Assembly: GCA_958430865.1 (NCBI GenBank)
Contig: CAUDNR010000237.1
Coordinates: forward strand, 1-34,038
Direction of reading: 5' to 3'
Source of the DNA: Entrophospora sp. SA101
Taxonomy: Eukaryota; Glomeromycota; Glomeromycetes; Entrophosporales; Entrophosporaceae
DNA: 34,038 bases
In this document: piece after piece, positions 1 through 10,198 of the stretch
How the letters are laid out: each line of letters starts with the position of its first letter
How positions within the stretch are numbered: the first letter of the stretch is position 1
Position numbers and translations under genes: made by a program
Notes under the pieces: model-generated
The model's input: the letters and a program-made list of their open reading frames with translations, nothing else
The model's database searches: none
Told to the model about the DNA's origin: nothing

Positions 1-3000
1 AAAATTTTTTTTCCAAAAAATTAAAAATTAATAATAATTTTAATTCGTATCATATAAATATATATATATTTTGTATACTAAAACCCAACTTTGCCAACTA
101 AAGTTAATAAAGTTGGTGTGAATGATTTTCAGTATCCACAAAAATATATGCATAGATCATTTCTGTATCACCTAAATGAGTGAGATAGAACTTTAAATAT
201 TTATTATTCCCTACCTACTTTTTACCTTCGTTAAAAATAACAAAAGAAATAGGCGACTATATTCCTTAGAATTTTGATATTAATAATAATCCGAATGTGC
301 AAGGGCTTCATAGTTTGCTATGGTAAATTCACTCAACTACTATAAAATAATTTAATATAGGAACAAACCGGACATAACGAAATTGTTTAACATTAATTGC
401 CTCATGTTTTCACCATCATCATTATCATTATTACGTTACTCGAAATGGAATGACCGCTTTTTAATTATAGTTGTAATAATATAGTATCAATGGTTAGCAA
501 AAAGTGGATCATCCTCAATCAAAAAGTATGTAAATTTCTGCTAACCTCGTTTCAATTTAGGCTTGCATTTTTGAATTCATTTAGTGAGATTCCTGTTTGA
601 GATTTCTATTTATGGCATGTTTTCAGTAGATCTTGTCATTAATAATAATAATATGAACGTATATAAAAATTGGAAAATAGTTTCATAAAGGTCAAACTTC
701 GTTTCAACAAATCTACAGAGACAGAACACATAAGAAAATTCGTCATACAAAATCATTAATCGTGTTATATGAAGCAAACACTTTAAATATTCGTTGTAAT
801 GTTGAAACAAGATTCGTTGAAACGAGGTTCGACTGATATTGCTTTTTAAACCATTGATCACATTTTCTTTGCCTGCTAATTACTTACTTGATTTGCTTAC
901 TATCTCACTACTATTAGGGTGGGAGCCTTAACAAATAATTTATTTATTCTGTTTAATACTTGCTCTTTGATAATAATTCCTAAATCAAGTTGACATTTTC
1001 CCACACTTTGTTCAATAACACACCTTCTCATTGGTCTGAATGGTCTGCTTTTCGGTGGCACAAGTCTCTTTTTGCTAGTTAATTAATTGGTAATTATAGT
1101 ATTTGTGGTATTTGGCTTCTTGCTCTACTTGATTTGATTTAGTAAACTGGAGCATTATTCACTGCATCCAAGTCACTATTTATTAGGTCCATGACTTGAC
1201 TTATTCAGTGTAATTGGTTTATTTTAGCTAAGTAAATTAGTCAGTAGTGTTTATAGACTTACTAAACAAGATTTTAAAGGTACAAGAGGATCTTATTTAA
1301 TTCATATTTATTTGACTTATTAAATTGTTCTTTTGCTGTATCTCATTGTTTTATTATCTATGTCTAGTTGTGCTTTTTTCTTTTCATCATCTTTCTATTA
1401 TTAATTCAAAAGTGACTTCATTCATTTATCCACTTGTTTCAATTTCAGCTCTCAACATACTTTTTTTTTAGCACCTTCTCTATAAATGTAAATATTAGAG
1501 ACAATGCTATAATTTTACTTTTCATGTCCAGATCTTTTGATAAACAAATTCTTTATCCTTTACATTCTTAAATGGGTATAAAAATATAAATATGAACCTG
1601 ATTTACATAAGATTTGCCATGGAATCCCAAGAATTATAGCACTATTTAAAAAATTCTCTACATTGTAATATATTAAAAAAGTATATGTGGGTTATAATAT
1701 AATCAATCTCATACAAAATGTTGATTAAGGAGGAGATAGAATTTAATTTTGTTGGTGGAATAAAAATATGATTTAAAAAGAGCTCTTTTAAATCAATGTT
1801 TAATAATATTGGATGAATTTTAAAATCTTTCCGGCTACATGAACTAATTAGATTTTAACTTTTCAACCAGATTTTTTCCGGTTCAACAATTTTCAACCGG
1901 GTTTATATGCGTTTGTTTGTTTTTCAACAAATAAGGTAAATAGTGACATAAATAAATACATAAAAAAAATTACAATAATTTGTCAAACCATGTGAAGAGG
2001 ATTCTTCAATGCAAGCTATATATAATTTTGAAACAATTCAATTGGGCAAATTGTTACGAGTTTCATAGTAATTAATTAATATATAAACAAACCAAGCTAT
2101 ACTAAATATAGTAATAATAATAATATTATTATTATTATATATATTATAAAATCCGGTTTGAATCCCGGTTTCTATAAATAATAATTTTAGCCAGATCAAA
2201 ACAAACCGGAAAAACCGGTCAATTACAATTAATTTTTAATTTTGATATGTTATATATACAATGAAAATTACAGTTTTAAGGAATTATATAGTAAAAAAAT
2301 AAAAAAAAGATATTGGTTTTCTTAATTTGAACAAATTCATTCACGTATCAAATTTGTGATTTTGACAGTCTTTCTGATGATTTTAATATTAATAATTCCC
2401 AATAATGAATTCATGAATTCTTTATTTCTACTATGACTATTCTATATTGAAATTTTTAGGTATTTATTTGGAAGAATTATAGCATCACCTGATTTTAGCA
2501 ATTCAAGATCCATGTGGAGGGTGTGTTTATTATAGGGTGACTTCTACAGCCGAGGGTGTGCGTACTGACTGGTATTTTTTTCTGTTTAGGTAAAAAATGT
2601 TAGCGAGTATATTAATACTGTATGTTTCCTTTTTTCGGATTTAAATTTAATTCACTATTATAGTGTTGCGGCCATCATCACTCTTTTTAAAGTACTTTCG
2701 AATCATAGTGTTGATGGTCACATTCAATAGAGTTTTTCCGGTCATATGTGTAACTTCACTACCGAACAGGACAAATGAGGTTATTTCGGGCACTCCCTAA
2801 CAACAATGATATCAATAATGAATATGAGGATGATTCGTTGCCATCATTTCAAAAGATTTGTTTCAATTAAAGGCTAATATTCTTGAGGTATGCATGATAA
2901 ATATAACATTAACAATGATGTAAATTTTTTTTTTGAACGTTAGTCATCTTTGAATGTTAATAATTTATAGAAATAAAATTATTAACAATTAGAGCTTTTC

Positions 3001-3030
3001 TCTTCTTCATTTTCATAAAAAGGCCAATGG
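1..3030. other. Non-coding, AT-rich part of block A1
   Basis: I find no convincing gene on either strand. Open frames here are short and AT-biased and show no family motif. Visible structure is limited to a CCGGTT-rich patch at 1876-2220 and a 26-bp palindrome at 2112-2137. A D/N-rich open stretch begins with an ATG at about 3034 and runs to about 3190. It is low complexity and could be a first exon or chance. The same content recurs at 26471-29500. Confidence 0.6.
2112..2137. repeat. Perfect 26-bp AT palindrome
   Basis: Two 13-base arms, a (TAA)n run followed directly by a (TTA)n run, form a perfect palindrome with no spacer. It lies between two CCGGTT-rich patches (1876-1908 and 2150-2220). 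The second copy is at 28582-28607. It could be the centre of an old foldback element, but the flanking arms do not align well enough to claim that. Confidence 0.7.
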
Positions 3031-3479
3031 ATGATGAAGACAGCAAACAGCATTAACGACAATGATAATAATGATATCAATGATGATGTTGATGATAACG
3101 ACAAAAGCAATGACAACAAAAATCAAAGTAACGAAGAAGATTTTTGTCATATTGATATAATTAATAGTAGGTATTCTTATTATGCTAGTTTGCTAGAAGA
3201 ATATTAGTAAGAAAATTTAATTAGGTAATTTATTTTAAAATGTATATATTTTTAACAAAATGTATCTCATGATCATTTATTTTGACTCCAAGGTATGGTT
3301 ATTCTCATAAAAGTTCTCGGGGCTAGACCAATTTTTAATATTCTTACATTGTTGTAGTTTATATGCGCACGTTTCAGTCGAAAAAACACATTACTTTTCG
3401 AATGTCTTCCCACATCCACACTTAATATTAATCATTCTTCTACTGAATGAAATTTTATCCAAGGTCAACTCTAAATAAC

Positions 3480-4240
3480 ACTCCAAGTCCAGTTCGCAAG
3501 GAAACTGATATGTGACTTGCCAAGTCACCCACTACTTGATAGTTCATCGAATTGTAATGTTGCTATCCTACACGATAAAAAAATTGATATTAGATCAACC
3601 ATTACTGGTCAGCTTTTAAATATGGTGTTTGCCACAGGAACTTGATTGGGCATTATTATTATAGTTCCCAGGTACGTTATGCAAGCGTTGTGTTGAGGTT
3701 TCTTTTTTCATGTTGCTAATATCACACCGTTTTTAACGTTTTTAATTATTGAAGGGGGCCTATAGATTACCTAATGGTGATACTTTAGGCCCTGCTGCTT
3801 CTGTTGTCCTTAATGTAGGTTTGTAAATTATAAATATAAAGACAATTTGCACTTTTTGCATCATTTATTTAATTTCTACTTTATATTACTGCACTATCAA
3901 AATGATATATGACGTAGATATTTGCAAGTTGCACTAAACTAAACTTTTCCGTGGAATTACGTTTAGTAAGTAATTTACCTCAGGGATGTCCGTAGGAAAA
4001 TGATGCGATGGAAGTAAACTAATGATGATCATTTATTTGTTGTTTTATGTTTATCTAGGAAGGAGCGTCAATCGATCCTTTTGCACATACAGTGAAGACA
4101 ATGTTGATAATAACATCGTTTGGCAAAAATTTTATAACTTTGTCCAGATTAATTCAGTATTGAATTTACAAGACATCCTTTATACATTTTTGTTGAACCT
4201 GGTTACATTTATCATGGTGATTATTAGCATTTAATATTTA
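3480..4240 (+). pseudogene. Possible Uma2-like (PD-(D/E)XK) nuclease remnant in A1
   Basis: Two short open stretches look like broken exons. One (about 3553-3651) contains DIRSTITGQLLNMVFATGT. The next (about 3755-3815) contains YRLPNGDTLGPAASV. The second resembles the 'RLPNG-x-x-x-PD' core of Uma2/DUF820 nucleases, but the usual Asp after Pro is Ala here. A third stretch near 4055 reads SIDPFAHTVKT, similar to the 'WLIDP...TV' segment late in that fold. The pieces are in different frames, with stops between them, so no functional product is expected. The family assignment is from memory of motifs only and is tentative. Copies lie at 29950-30710 (+) and 33174-33934 (-). Confidence 0.35.
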
Positions 4241-4353
4241 ATGGCGAAATGCCTAGCGTACTGAAAAATGATTGAATAATATCTTCTGTTCTTTATCTAA
4301 TAGACACACAAAAATGAAACAACCTTTTTATTAACGTAAAAATTTTTTTATGA

Positions 4354-4485
4354 TACCGTAAAGTCAGGAAAGATAGCACCTCCCGAAAGATAGCACCCCC
4401 TACTTTAAAACAATTGAGCGTCAATATAAAAAAAATGTTACACATATGTAAAAAAGGGAATGCTATCTTTCCAGACTTTATGGTA
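4354..4485. mobile_element. N-family MITE, copy 1
   Basis: A 132-bp element with 25-bp terminal inverted repeats. The left end reads TACCGTAAAGTCAGGAAAG and the right end, reverse complemented, reads TACCATAAAGTCTGGAAAG; I count 23 of 25 bases matching across the repeat. A 4-bp direct repeat ATGA flanks it at 4350-4353 and 4486-4489, as expected of a target-site duplication. It has no coding capacity. The inverted partial copy A3 stops at the equivalent of 4349, directly at this element's target site. Confidence 0.75.
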
Positions 4486-4619
4486 ATGATTCATATGAAT
4501 TAAAATTAAATCGGATGTGGTAAGATGCAGTTTTGTAAATCTATTAATAAAGTTATGCATACCAGGCCTTTTGATTTTTATTTGTAATTATAACAATAAC
4601 AATTTAACTTATTATTAAG

Positions 4620-4835
4620 ATATTTCGGGGATAGGTTTTCTTTCTCAAATAAAATGATACCATTATTGATCCAATTGGCTGACTTCAACTTTGATTTCTA
4701 TATCTTAAAATCTGAATCATTCAAATTTGTTAAATCATTTACTAGCTGACTAATTTGTTTTAATGTTAAAGCATCTTGGTTGGAATCCACAAGGGCATCG
4801 AGTAAGGGTTTATATTTTCCAAGGATGAAAACTGG
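4620..4835 (-). pseudogene. BTB-protein remnant in A1
   Basis: Read on the minus strand, this stretch parallels the N-terminal part of the BTB-BACK pseudogene at 32843-33060. Shared pieces are FSSLENI, LVNDLTN and a run ending in LFEKENLSPK. Compared with that paralogue, the middle of the BTB fold is deleted: the sequence jumps from the strand after the SDF motif to the NGIILFEKEN region. At least one stop and frame changes interrupt it. It is a decayed family member with no product expected. The identical copy in A2 is at 31090-31305. Confidence 0.65.
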
Positions 4836-5033
4836 AACTGGTTTGAGCCGGGATTTCTTATTTGAATATTCGACGGTTCGATTTGAACCAATTATCAGTT
4901 ATGTAATTCAAATCATCGAACCATTTCAATAATTCGAGCTAAACTGTGTTCCAAAACATGACAAACTCTCAAAATTATGTATGCAAAGTTTTACTTCTCA
5001 TAATACTTTGACTGACAAAATATTTCTCACTTA

Positions 5034-5067
5034 AAAAAACAAAAAAACAAAAAAACAAAAAAAAACA
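5034..5067. repeat. (CAAAAAA)n microsatellite
   Basis: A short run of C followed by seven or more A residues, repeated four times. It recurs unchanged in A2 at 31504-31537. Confidence 0.8.
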
Positions 5068-5483
5068 ATTATTCAATAATCTTATCTGAAATCTCAACAT
5101 GTGATAATACGCGCGTATTGAATAAAATTGAAATTTTTTAATAAATTTTTGTATACTTTTGAAAGTTTGAAGTTCAAAATATCAGTTTTAACCGAAGGTC
5201 AATGTTTTTATGATTTCGCCATAATATACCCAACTACAATAGATTTAGAATTCTTGGTGACAATGTCTCATATTTTTAATGACTCGTTTGATTAGAATAT
5301 TTAAACGTTTGACGGTTTGAACCAAAGTTGCTGGTTCGAACCTGAACGTTCGATTCGACCGGAAAGCTCAAATTATCAGACATTTGTTTGAAGGAAGAAT
5401 TAAAAAAAAATCTAAGAATATTATATAGAAAATTGTATTATCAAATCAGTTAATTTTTTTGAAGTTATAAACGGAAATATTAA

Positions 5484-5618
5484 TTAATTTTTCTTTGCTA
5501 ATCTATACACTTCGCATTCTTCCAACAAATTAAAACCATCTCTAAGAAAGTTATTGTTATTTTCATAAGCCTTATTAGGATAATAGCAACAATAAGGTTC
5601 ATTATTAATACTGTAATG
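5484..5618 (-). pseudogene. C-terminal tail of a TLDc-domain protein (A1)
   Basis: The minus strand encodes YSINNEPYCCYYPNKAYENN at the junction side and ends in LLEECEVYRLAKKN plus a stop at 5484. The '(I/L)EECEV(Y/F)' ending is typical of TLDc domains, which in glomeromycotan fungi often follow BTB-BACK. The upstream part of the domain is missing because block B (NIPA exon 4) is fused at 5618/5619. The frame runs on into antisense NIPA sequence by chance. In A2 the same tail is shorter by 31 bases and is fused to a BACK-domain pseudogene. Confidence 0.55.
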
Positions 5619-6642
5619 TAATTTTAAAGGAAAGACTTGGAAAAATTGGTTCAGTTGGATGTGGATTGTGTTTAATTGGATCAATTATAATTGTTCTTCA
5701 TGCTCCAGCTGATAAAGAAATTAACACTGTTGATGAAATATTAAGTTTTGCTCTGAAACCTGGTCAGTAATAAACATATATATATATATATCATCATATA
5801 TAACACATCTAACACACACACAAACACATATATATATACATCAATAGTATTTATGGCATATTGTGTGATAGTATTCATGTATACATTTGTCGCAATATAT
5901 AAATTGGTTCCAAAATATGGCAAAAAGAACCCTGTGGTATTTCTATCAATTTGTTCGCTGGTTGGATCAATATCAGTGATGTCATGTAAAGGATTTGGAA
6001 TAGCATTGAAATTGACATTTGCAGGAAATAATCAATTAAGTCATACATCCACTTATGTATTTATAATTATATCTGTTGTATGTATATTAGTACAAATGAA
6101 TTATTTCAACAAAGCGTTAGACATATTCTCTACAAACATGTAAGCGTTTATATGTGTAATGTTTATGTGATATTAATATATATATTATTATTAATATATT
6201 ACTCATTCTCACTCGCAAATTTTTTATTTCCTTCCTTCATGCACATTTTCCTAGTGTAAATCCAATATATTATGTATTTTTTACAACATCAACGATAATA
6301 GCGTCTGTATTATTATTCCAAGGTTTTAATACTGGCAATACAGCGAATTTAATAACATTATTCTGTGGTTTCCTAACGATATTTGCCGGTGTCTATCTAT
6401 TAAATATTGCAAAGAATGAAGGAATTGGATTGGCGTCATCGTTGAAAGAAAATAATACATTATTGGGTAGTGGTGGTGATACGAGTGGAAATAGCAGTAT
6501 AATGTTATCATCAATTGGTGATCATCATCATCATGATTCTTTGATGAGAACAAGGGATGCAACATTACTGAATGCATTCGATGAAGAAAGTTTAGGTTTA
6601 ACTCAATTAAATGATGATATTACTGATTCTGAAGATGAATGA
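5619..6642 (+). pseudogene. 5'-truncated copy of the NIPA-type transporter gene
   Basis: This copy keeps most of exon 4 (5619-5762), exon 5 (5848-6139) and exon 6 (6255-6642). It is identical to the complete gene at 24408-26041. Exons 1-3 and the first 17 bases of exon 4 are absent, replaced by block A. Roughly 100 N-terminal residues are lost, including the first membrane segments and the conserved [18 protein letters not shown] stretch, and there is no native promoter. The remaining exons have intact splice sites and no stops, so decay has not begun. That points to a recent event. A transcript started from block A could still be spliced, but a working transporter is unlikely. Confidence 0.9.
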
Positions 6643-7080
6643 TAATTGTGATTATTTTATTTTATTTTAAAAAAATTTTTTAATTTTTAATTTTAACATC
6701 TAACAATTGGATTTTGTTATAGATTTAATAATTAATAAATTAATTGGTTTATAATTTTTATAATTTTATTGAGACTTTAGTAAAAATAGAAAGAGAGAAA
6801 GAAAGATTAAAAAGTTATATAATTCACACACACATATATATCTGCATTCACTCGCATACACACACATACAGAATTCATTATAAATATAATATATAAATAA
6901 AATATACATACAATTTAAATTGTTACAATCACGTGAGTTAAACCAAATTAATATACTGTAGGTTTTATAACTTTTTTTTTACAAAACAAATGCTGTCCTG
7001 AATCGAATATCCCAACGGCTATTGAAGGAAATTTATTATTAACTATTATTATTACTCTTTAGTATCAAGAATATATCTTA
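6643..7080. other. 3' flank of truncated NIPA copy
   Basis: AT-rich sequence after the stop codon, with CA/TA-rich simple repeats near 6825-6870. No gene seen. The same sequence follows the complete gene at 23970-24407. Confidence 0.6.
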
Positions 7081-7089
7081 ATAGGAGGG

Positions 7090-7250
7090 TTCGATTGGGA
7101 TTTTGTGGTGGAAGGACCATCAAATTTTTTTCCCAATATTGGCTAGGTTAGCAAGTAAATATTTGAGTATCCATGCCAAGTGAGCGTTTTTTCAGTGAAA
7201 CAGATAAATACAATGGCAGAGAAAGTGGCCAAATTAAATCCTATTCATAG
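7090..7250 (+). pseudogene. hAT transposase dimerisation-domain remnant (B1)
   Basis: A WWKDHQ motif at 7106 is followed by FPILARLASKYLSIHA. After a one-base frame change comes SERFFSETDKY. This order (WW, then P.LA.lA..yLsi.a, then SER.FS) is the C-terminal dimerisation domain of hAT-family DNA transposases. The frame break and the stop beside it, the lack of catalytic regions and the absence of recognisable ends make it a dead fragment. An identical copy lies inverted in B2 at 23800-23960. Confidence 0.75.
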
Positions 7251-7462
7251 CTTTCAAAAAAGAATATGCATAGTTTAGAATGTCTATTTCCAAGATAAAT
7301 AAAATTTTTAATTTTGTTGCTAATTATATTTAATTTTTTGACACCCCATTTTGATTCGTCAGATTAATAAACAATTGACTCCAAGAATTAAATTATTTTG
7401 AGACATTTTTATTAAACTCGACAATAAAAAATTCAGGGAGCTATTGATTTATTGAAATTGCA

Positions 7463-7690
7463 TTGGTTTCTTCATTTTTTGAGGAGTCTATTAAAGCTTC
7501 TTCTATATTCAGATATTTTGTTCCAAATGGTCACCATGGGGACAACAAAGAAGGGGCTTGTATATGCGTGGAACCTGACTTAATATCTTATATTTATTTA
7601 CAATTTGTAATTGTACGCAATCGAGAAGGGAGCCCAGAGACCAAAGCATTTCTACTACCATTTGGTGATGAAACTCTTGTCCTAAATTGA
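7463..7690 (+). other. Short open frame of unknown origin (B1)
   Basis: A 75-codon open stretch without an ATG at its first codon, ending at 7690. It reads in part FRYFVPNGHHGDNKEGA and AFLLPFGDETLVLN. Its composition is more protein-like than the surrounding AT-rich sequence, but I do not recognise it. It lies about 200 bp after the hAT remnant and could belong to the same or another dead element. Identical copy: 23360-23587 (-). Confidence 0.25.
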
Positions 7691-7935
7691 AAGGAGACTA
7701 GGATTAAAAGATTAATGGATGGAGCTGAGCTATAGAGGTGGCCAAAAATATCAAGCGTTTATTTTCAACTTTCTCTTTTTTTACTTTTTCAAAATATAGC
7801 AAGACCTCGTTTTAACGAATTATAATTAAATTCGCGCGTTACAAAGAATTTGCATAGCGAATTTAAATTACTGGACGATGTTGTTCTTTATTGATTGAGA
7901 AAAAACGTGTCAAAAAATAGTGATTAATTGATATA

Positions 7936-8362
7936 GTTGGTTCGGTCTAAAGACCTAAATTTTGGGCAAATTTTAAAAGTATAGAAGTCATTTTCTGTCC
8001 TATCTTTTAAAAAAATTGCTCTATTAGTTGATATAATATGTATTTAGTCTTAATGTAATAAAGAGATTCTCTCAAAAAATTTATTTGTTGTAGAGTTCTA
8101 TTCTTTTTTAAAACATGTACTTTACTATGTTCATGAGAAATTTGAGAGCTAGGATCATTGTTAAATTTAGACTAGTTTTTGAATATCATTACTAACTTTA
8201 AACTAATACTCGACCATCATATCTAAATTTGGCGGTAGGAAACCAACGTGAAATCCTTTTTTTAAAAAATTTTTATTGCATTTTTGAACAAATCACGAAA
8301 TCTCTATTTTTTGAAATTTGAGCGCGTGGCGCAGCAATAGAAGGTCTTTAGATCGAGCCAAC
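7936..8362. mobile_element. M-family TIR element (MITE) at the B1 edge
   Basis: Ends are GTTGGTTCGGTCTAAAGACC on the left and, reverse complemented, GTTGGCTCGATCTAAAGACC on the right. The left flank ends in ATA, and CATA follows the right end, compatible with a TA-type target duplication. Length is 427 bp, with no coding capacity. The first 81 bases are identical to the end of the M copy at 22716-23114. Beyond 8016 the two are related but clearly diverged. This is the only M copy in the window not next to Trs33 sequence. Confidence 0.8.
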
Positions 8363-9620
8363 CATACAACTAATAATACACAGAAAAATACGCACTAATT
8401 CATATATATATTAAAGTAAATTTAAAACCAATCAGAGTATTTATCCTTTTCCCCACATTAACCACCACTCCTTAATATTGCTTCTGTCGTTGATTTTTCC
8501 TAAGGACGAAGAGAGCAATTTTGGTGCGAACAAAACTCGCTTTGCTATCAGTATCAGTTAGATTTTTTTTCTGAATAATAAATTCGTCTCCGCGAATATG
8601 TGTTATTGCTGGACCAGGTTGCGGAAAAACTAGAACCTTAGTTAGTCGTTTTATCTATTTGTTAGCCGTTGTTTTTTTCGTCGATAAAAGTTTTTTAATA
8701 AACGTTTCCTTTTTTAAAATACTCCTAATAGTGCAATAATTCTTGGTTCCAGAATCATTCCTATATCAATTCAAGAATATGAAAAGAAACAAGTGTGTTT
8801 CCCAAACCCAAATTTACACAATATTATAATAAATAAAGAATATTAATCCTGGTTTCTGGCAAAAGAAAACTATTTACTAGAAAAGCATATTGATATAGAA
8901 AGGAAGAAGATGTTGGCCTTCTTTTAACTAACCATTTCCGTTTTAGCGATGAAAGAGCCATGGCCATACCTGAGAAACAAGAAGTAAGTCCAGGAAAGGT
9001 GTTGATAAAGATTTGCTAGTTTCCAAAGTGAAAATAAAAGTTTATTTATTCGCATAGATGATCAAATCTGATGAAAAGTTGATGAAAAATAGCAAATTAA
9101 TTATGAAAATCTCGGAACTGTTAACGTGGCAAATTTAAATAACTCCTCCAAGGAAAAATCCTAGAGAACAAAAGCTTTTGGAACCAAAGGGCTGTAATGC
9201 ATACATTAGGAGTTTATGGACCAGCAAGGATAAGGAAATTTTTTGATGAAGTTTTGTGCATTGTTATCATATATGACCTACAACTATTCGGTATTAAGTT
9301 TCTAATGATTTCAAAGATGAAGAAGCGATTAAAAGAAAATATCTTACTATCTAAAATTAAACACAAGAAACTCTCAATCATACCCCACTGATACTAACTA
9401 CATAAAGGATATTTAGAAATTTAACTCCCTGAAATATTTGTCCATTTTAAATTTATTATTATATCTGGAATCATGTCGTTAAATGGTGGATTAGACAAAC
9501 TACAAGTTCAGAAGAAAAAATCAATAAAGTTCTCTAAAGAATAAAAAACCAAAGACAATCAAACTAAAAGAAACAAAAATCAAAAGAATTAAAAATTATA
9601 TGACAAGACATTATTCTTTA

Positions 9621-9822
9621 AATCTATGAAATTATGCCGTTTAAACAGGTGTTCAACGAAGAGATTTATAGAGAAATTCACAATCTTAGTGATGAATGGC
9701 AATTGACGCTATTACTTCAAAAAGGTCCAAGAGCTAAATTTCTAGTTAGACTACTGAAAATACGACGTTTACAACTCAATTAATTTACCTTTTGACTCTT
9801 TCTGAAGCTTTTGATCGATCTA
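9621..9822 (+). repeat. Unit X, copy 1 (flanking duplication)
   Basis: This 202-bp stretch is repeated exactly at 9997-10198, offset 376. The two copies bracket a fragment of block A. X1 continues the upstream sequence and X2 continues into the downstream sequence, so X is a duplicated target. Confidence 0.9.
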
Positions 9823-10003
9823 AGTTGCTGGTTCGAACCTGAACGTTCGATTCGACCGGAAAGCTCAAATTATCAGACATTTGTTTGAAGGAAGAATTAA
9901 AAAAAAATCTAAGAATATTATATAGAAAATTGTATTATCAAATCAGTTAATTTTTTTGAAGTTATAAACGGAAATATTAATTAATTTTTCTTTGCTAATC
10001 TAT
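9822..10003 (+). repeat. Block A fragment inserted between the X copies
   Basis: Positions 9822-10003 match 5325-5506 (and 31795-31976) at a constant offset of 4497. The right junction shares AATCTAT between A and the start of X, a 7-base microhomology. The left junction shares at most one or two bases. The fragment carries the last codons of the TLDc tail plus downstream sequence. Confidence 0.9.
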
Positions 10004-10198
10004 GAAATTATGCCGTTTAAACAGGTGTTCAACGAAGAGATTTATAGAGAAATTCACAATCTTAGTGATGAATGGCAATTGACGCTATTACTTCAAAAAG
10101 GTCCAAGAGCTAAATTTCTAGTTAGACTACTGAAAATACGACGTTTACAACTCAATTAATTTACCTTTTGACTCTTTCTGAAGCTTTTGATCGATCTA
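9997..10198 (+). repeat. Unit X, copy 2
   Basis: Second copy of the 202-bp unit, no difference found against 9621-9822. It runs directly into the sequence from 10199 (GATCAG...), which is the probable original downstream neighbour. Confidence 0.9.

Larger units (their letters stand above)
1..5618. repeat. Block A, copy 1 (A1), long direct repeat
   Basis: Positions 1-5587 match 26471-32057 at a constant offset of 26470 with no indel. The one difference I found by eye is c at 13 against t at 26483. The two copies part after 5587 / 32057. A1 then keeps 31 further bases (5588-5618) that continue the reading frame of a TLDc-like tail, so A1 really ends at 5618 where block B starts. The left end is the window edge, so the true left boundary is unknown. 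Block A holds no intact gene. It contains a possible Uma2-like remnant, an N-family TIR element, a BTB remnant and a TLDc tail. Confidence 0.95.
5619..8016 (+). repeat. Block B, copy 1 (B1)
   Basis: Inverted relative to B2 (23034-25431): paired coordinates add up to 31050 throughout, with no mismatch or indel found by eye over 2398 bases. The left break falls inside NIPA exon 4. The right break falls inside an M-family TIR element, where identity drops abruptly after 8016. B1 therefore carries the 3' half of the NIPA gene, its 3' flank, an hAT transposase remnant and the first 81 bases of the M element. Confidence 0.95.

Noticed and set aside
610..861. 83-codon minus-strand open frame (and its copy at 27080-27331)
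   Set aside because: No motif, composition follows local AT bias, no splice or promoter context. It is duplicated only because block A is.
4022..4234. 70-codon plus-strand open frame (copies at 30492-30704 and 33180-33392)
   Set aside because: Overlaps, in another frame, the stretch reading SIDPFAHTVKT. Hydrophobic by AT bias and probably a shadow of the decayed exon.
7797..7880. Possible tRNA-like or element end (CCTCGTTTTAACGAATT)
   Set aside because: No cloverleaf, no A/B boxes, and the short inverted pairing does not recur in the window beyond the B copies.
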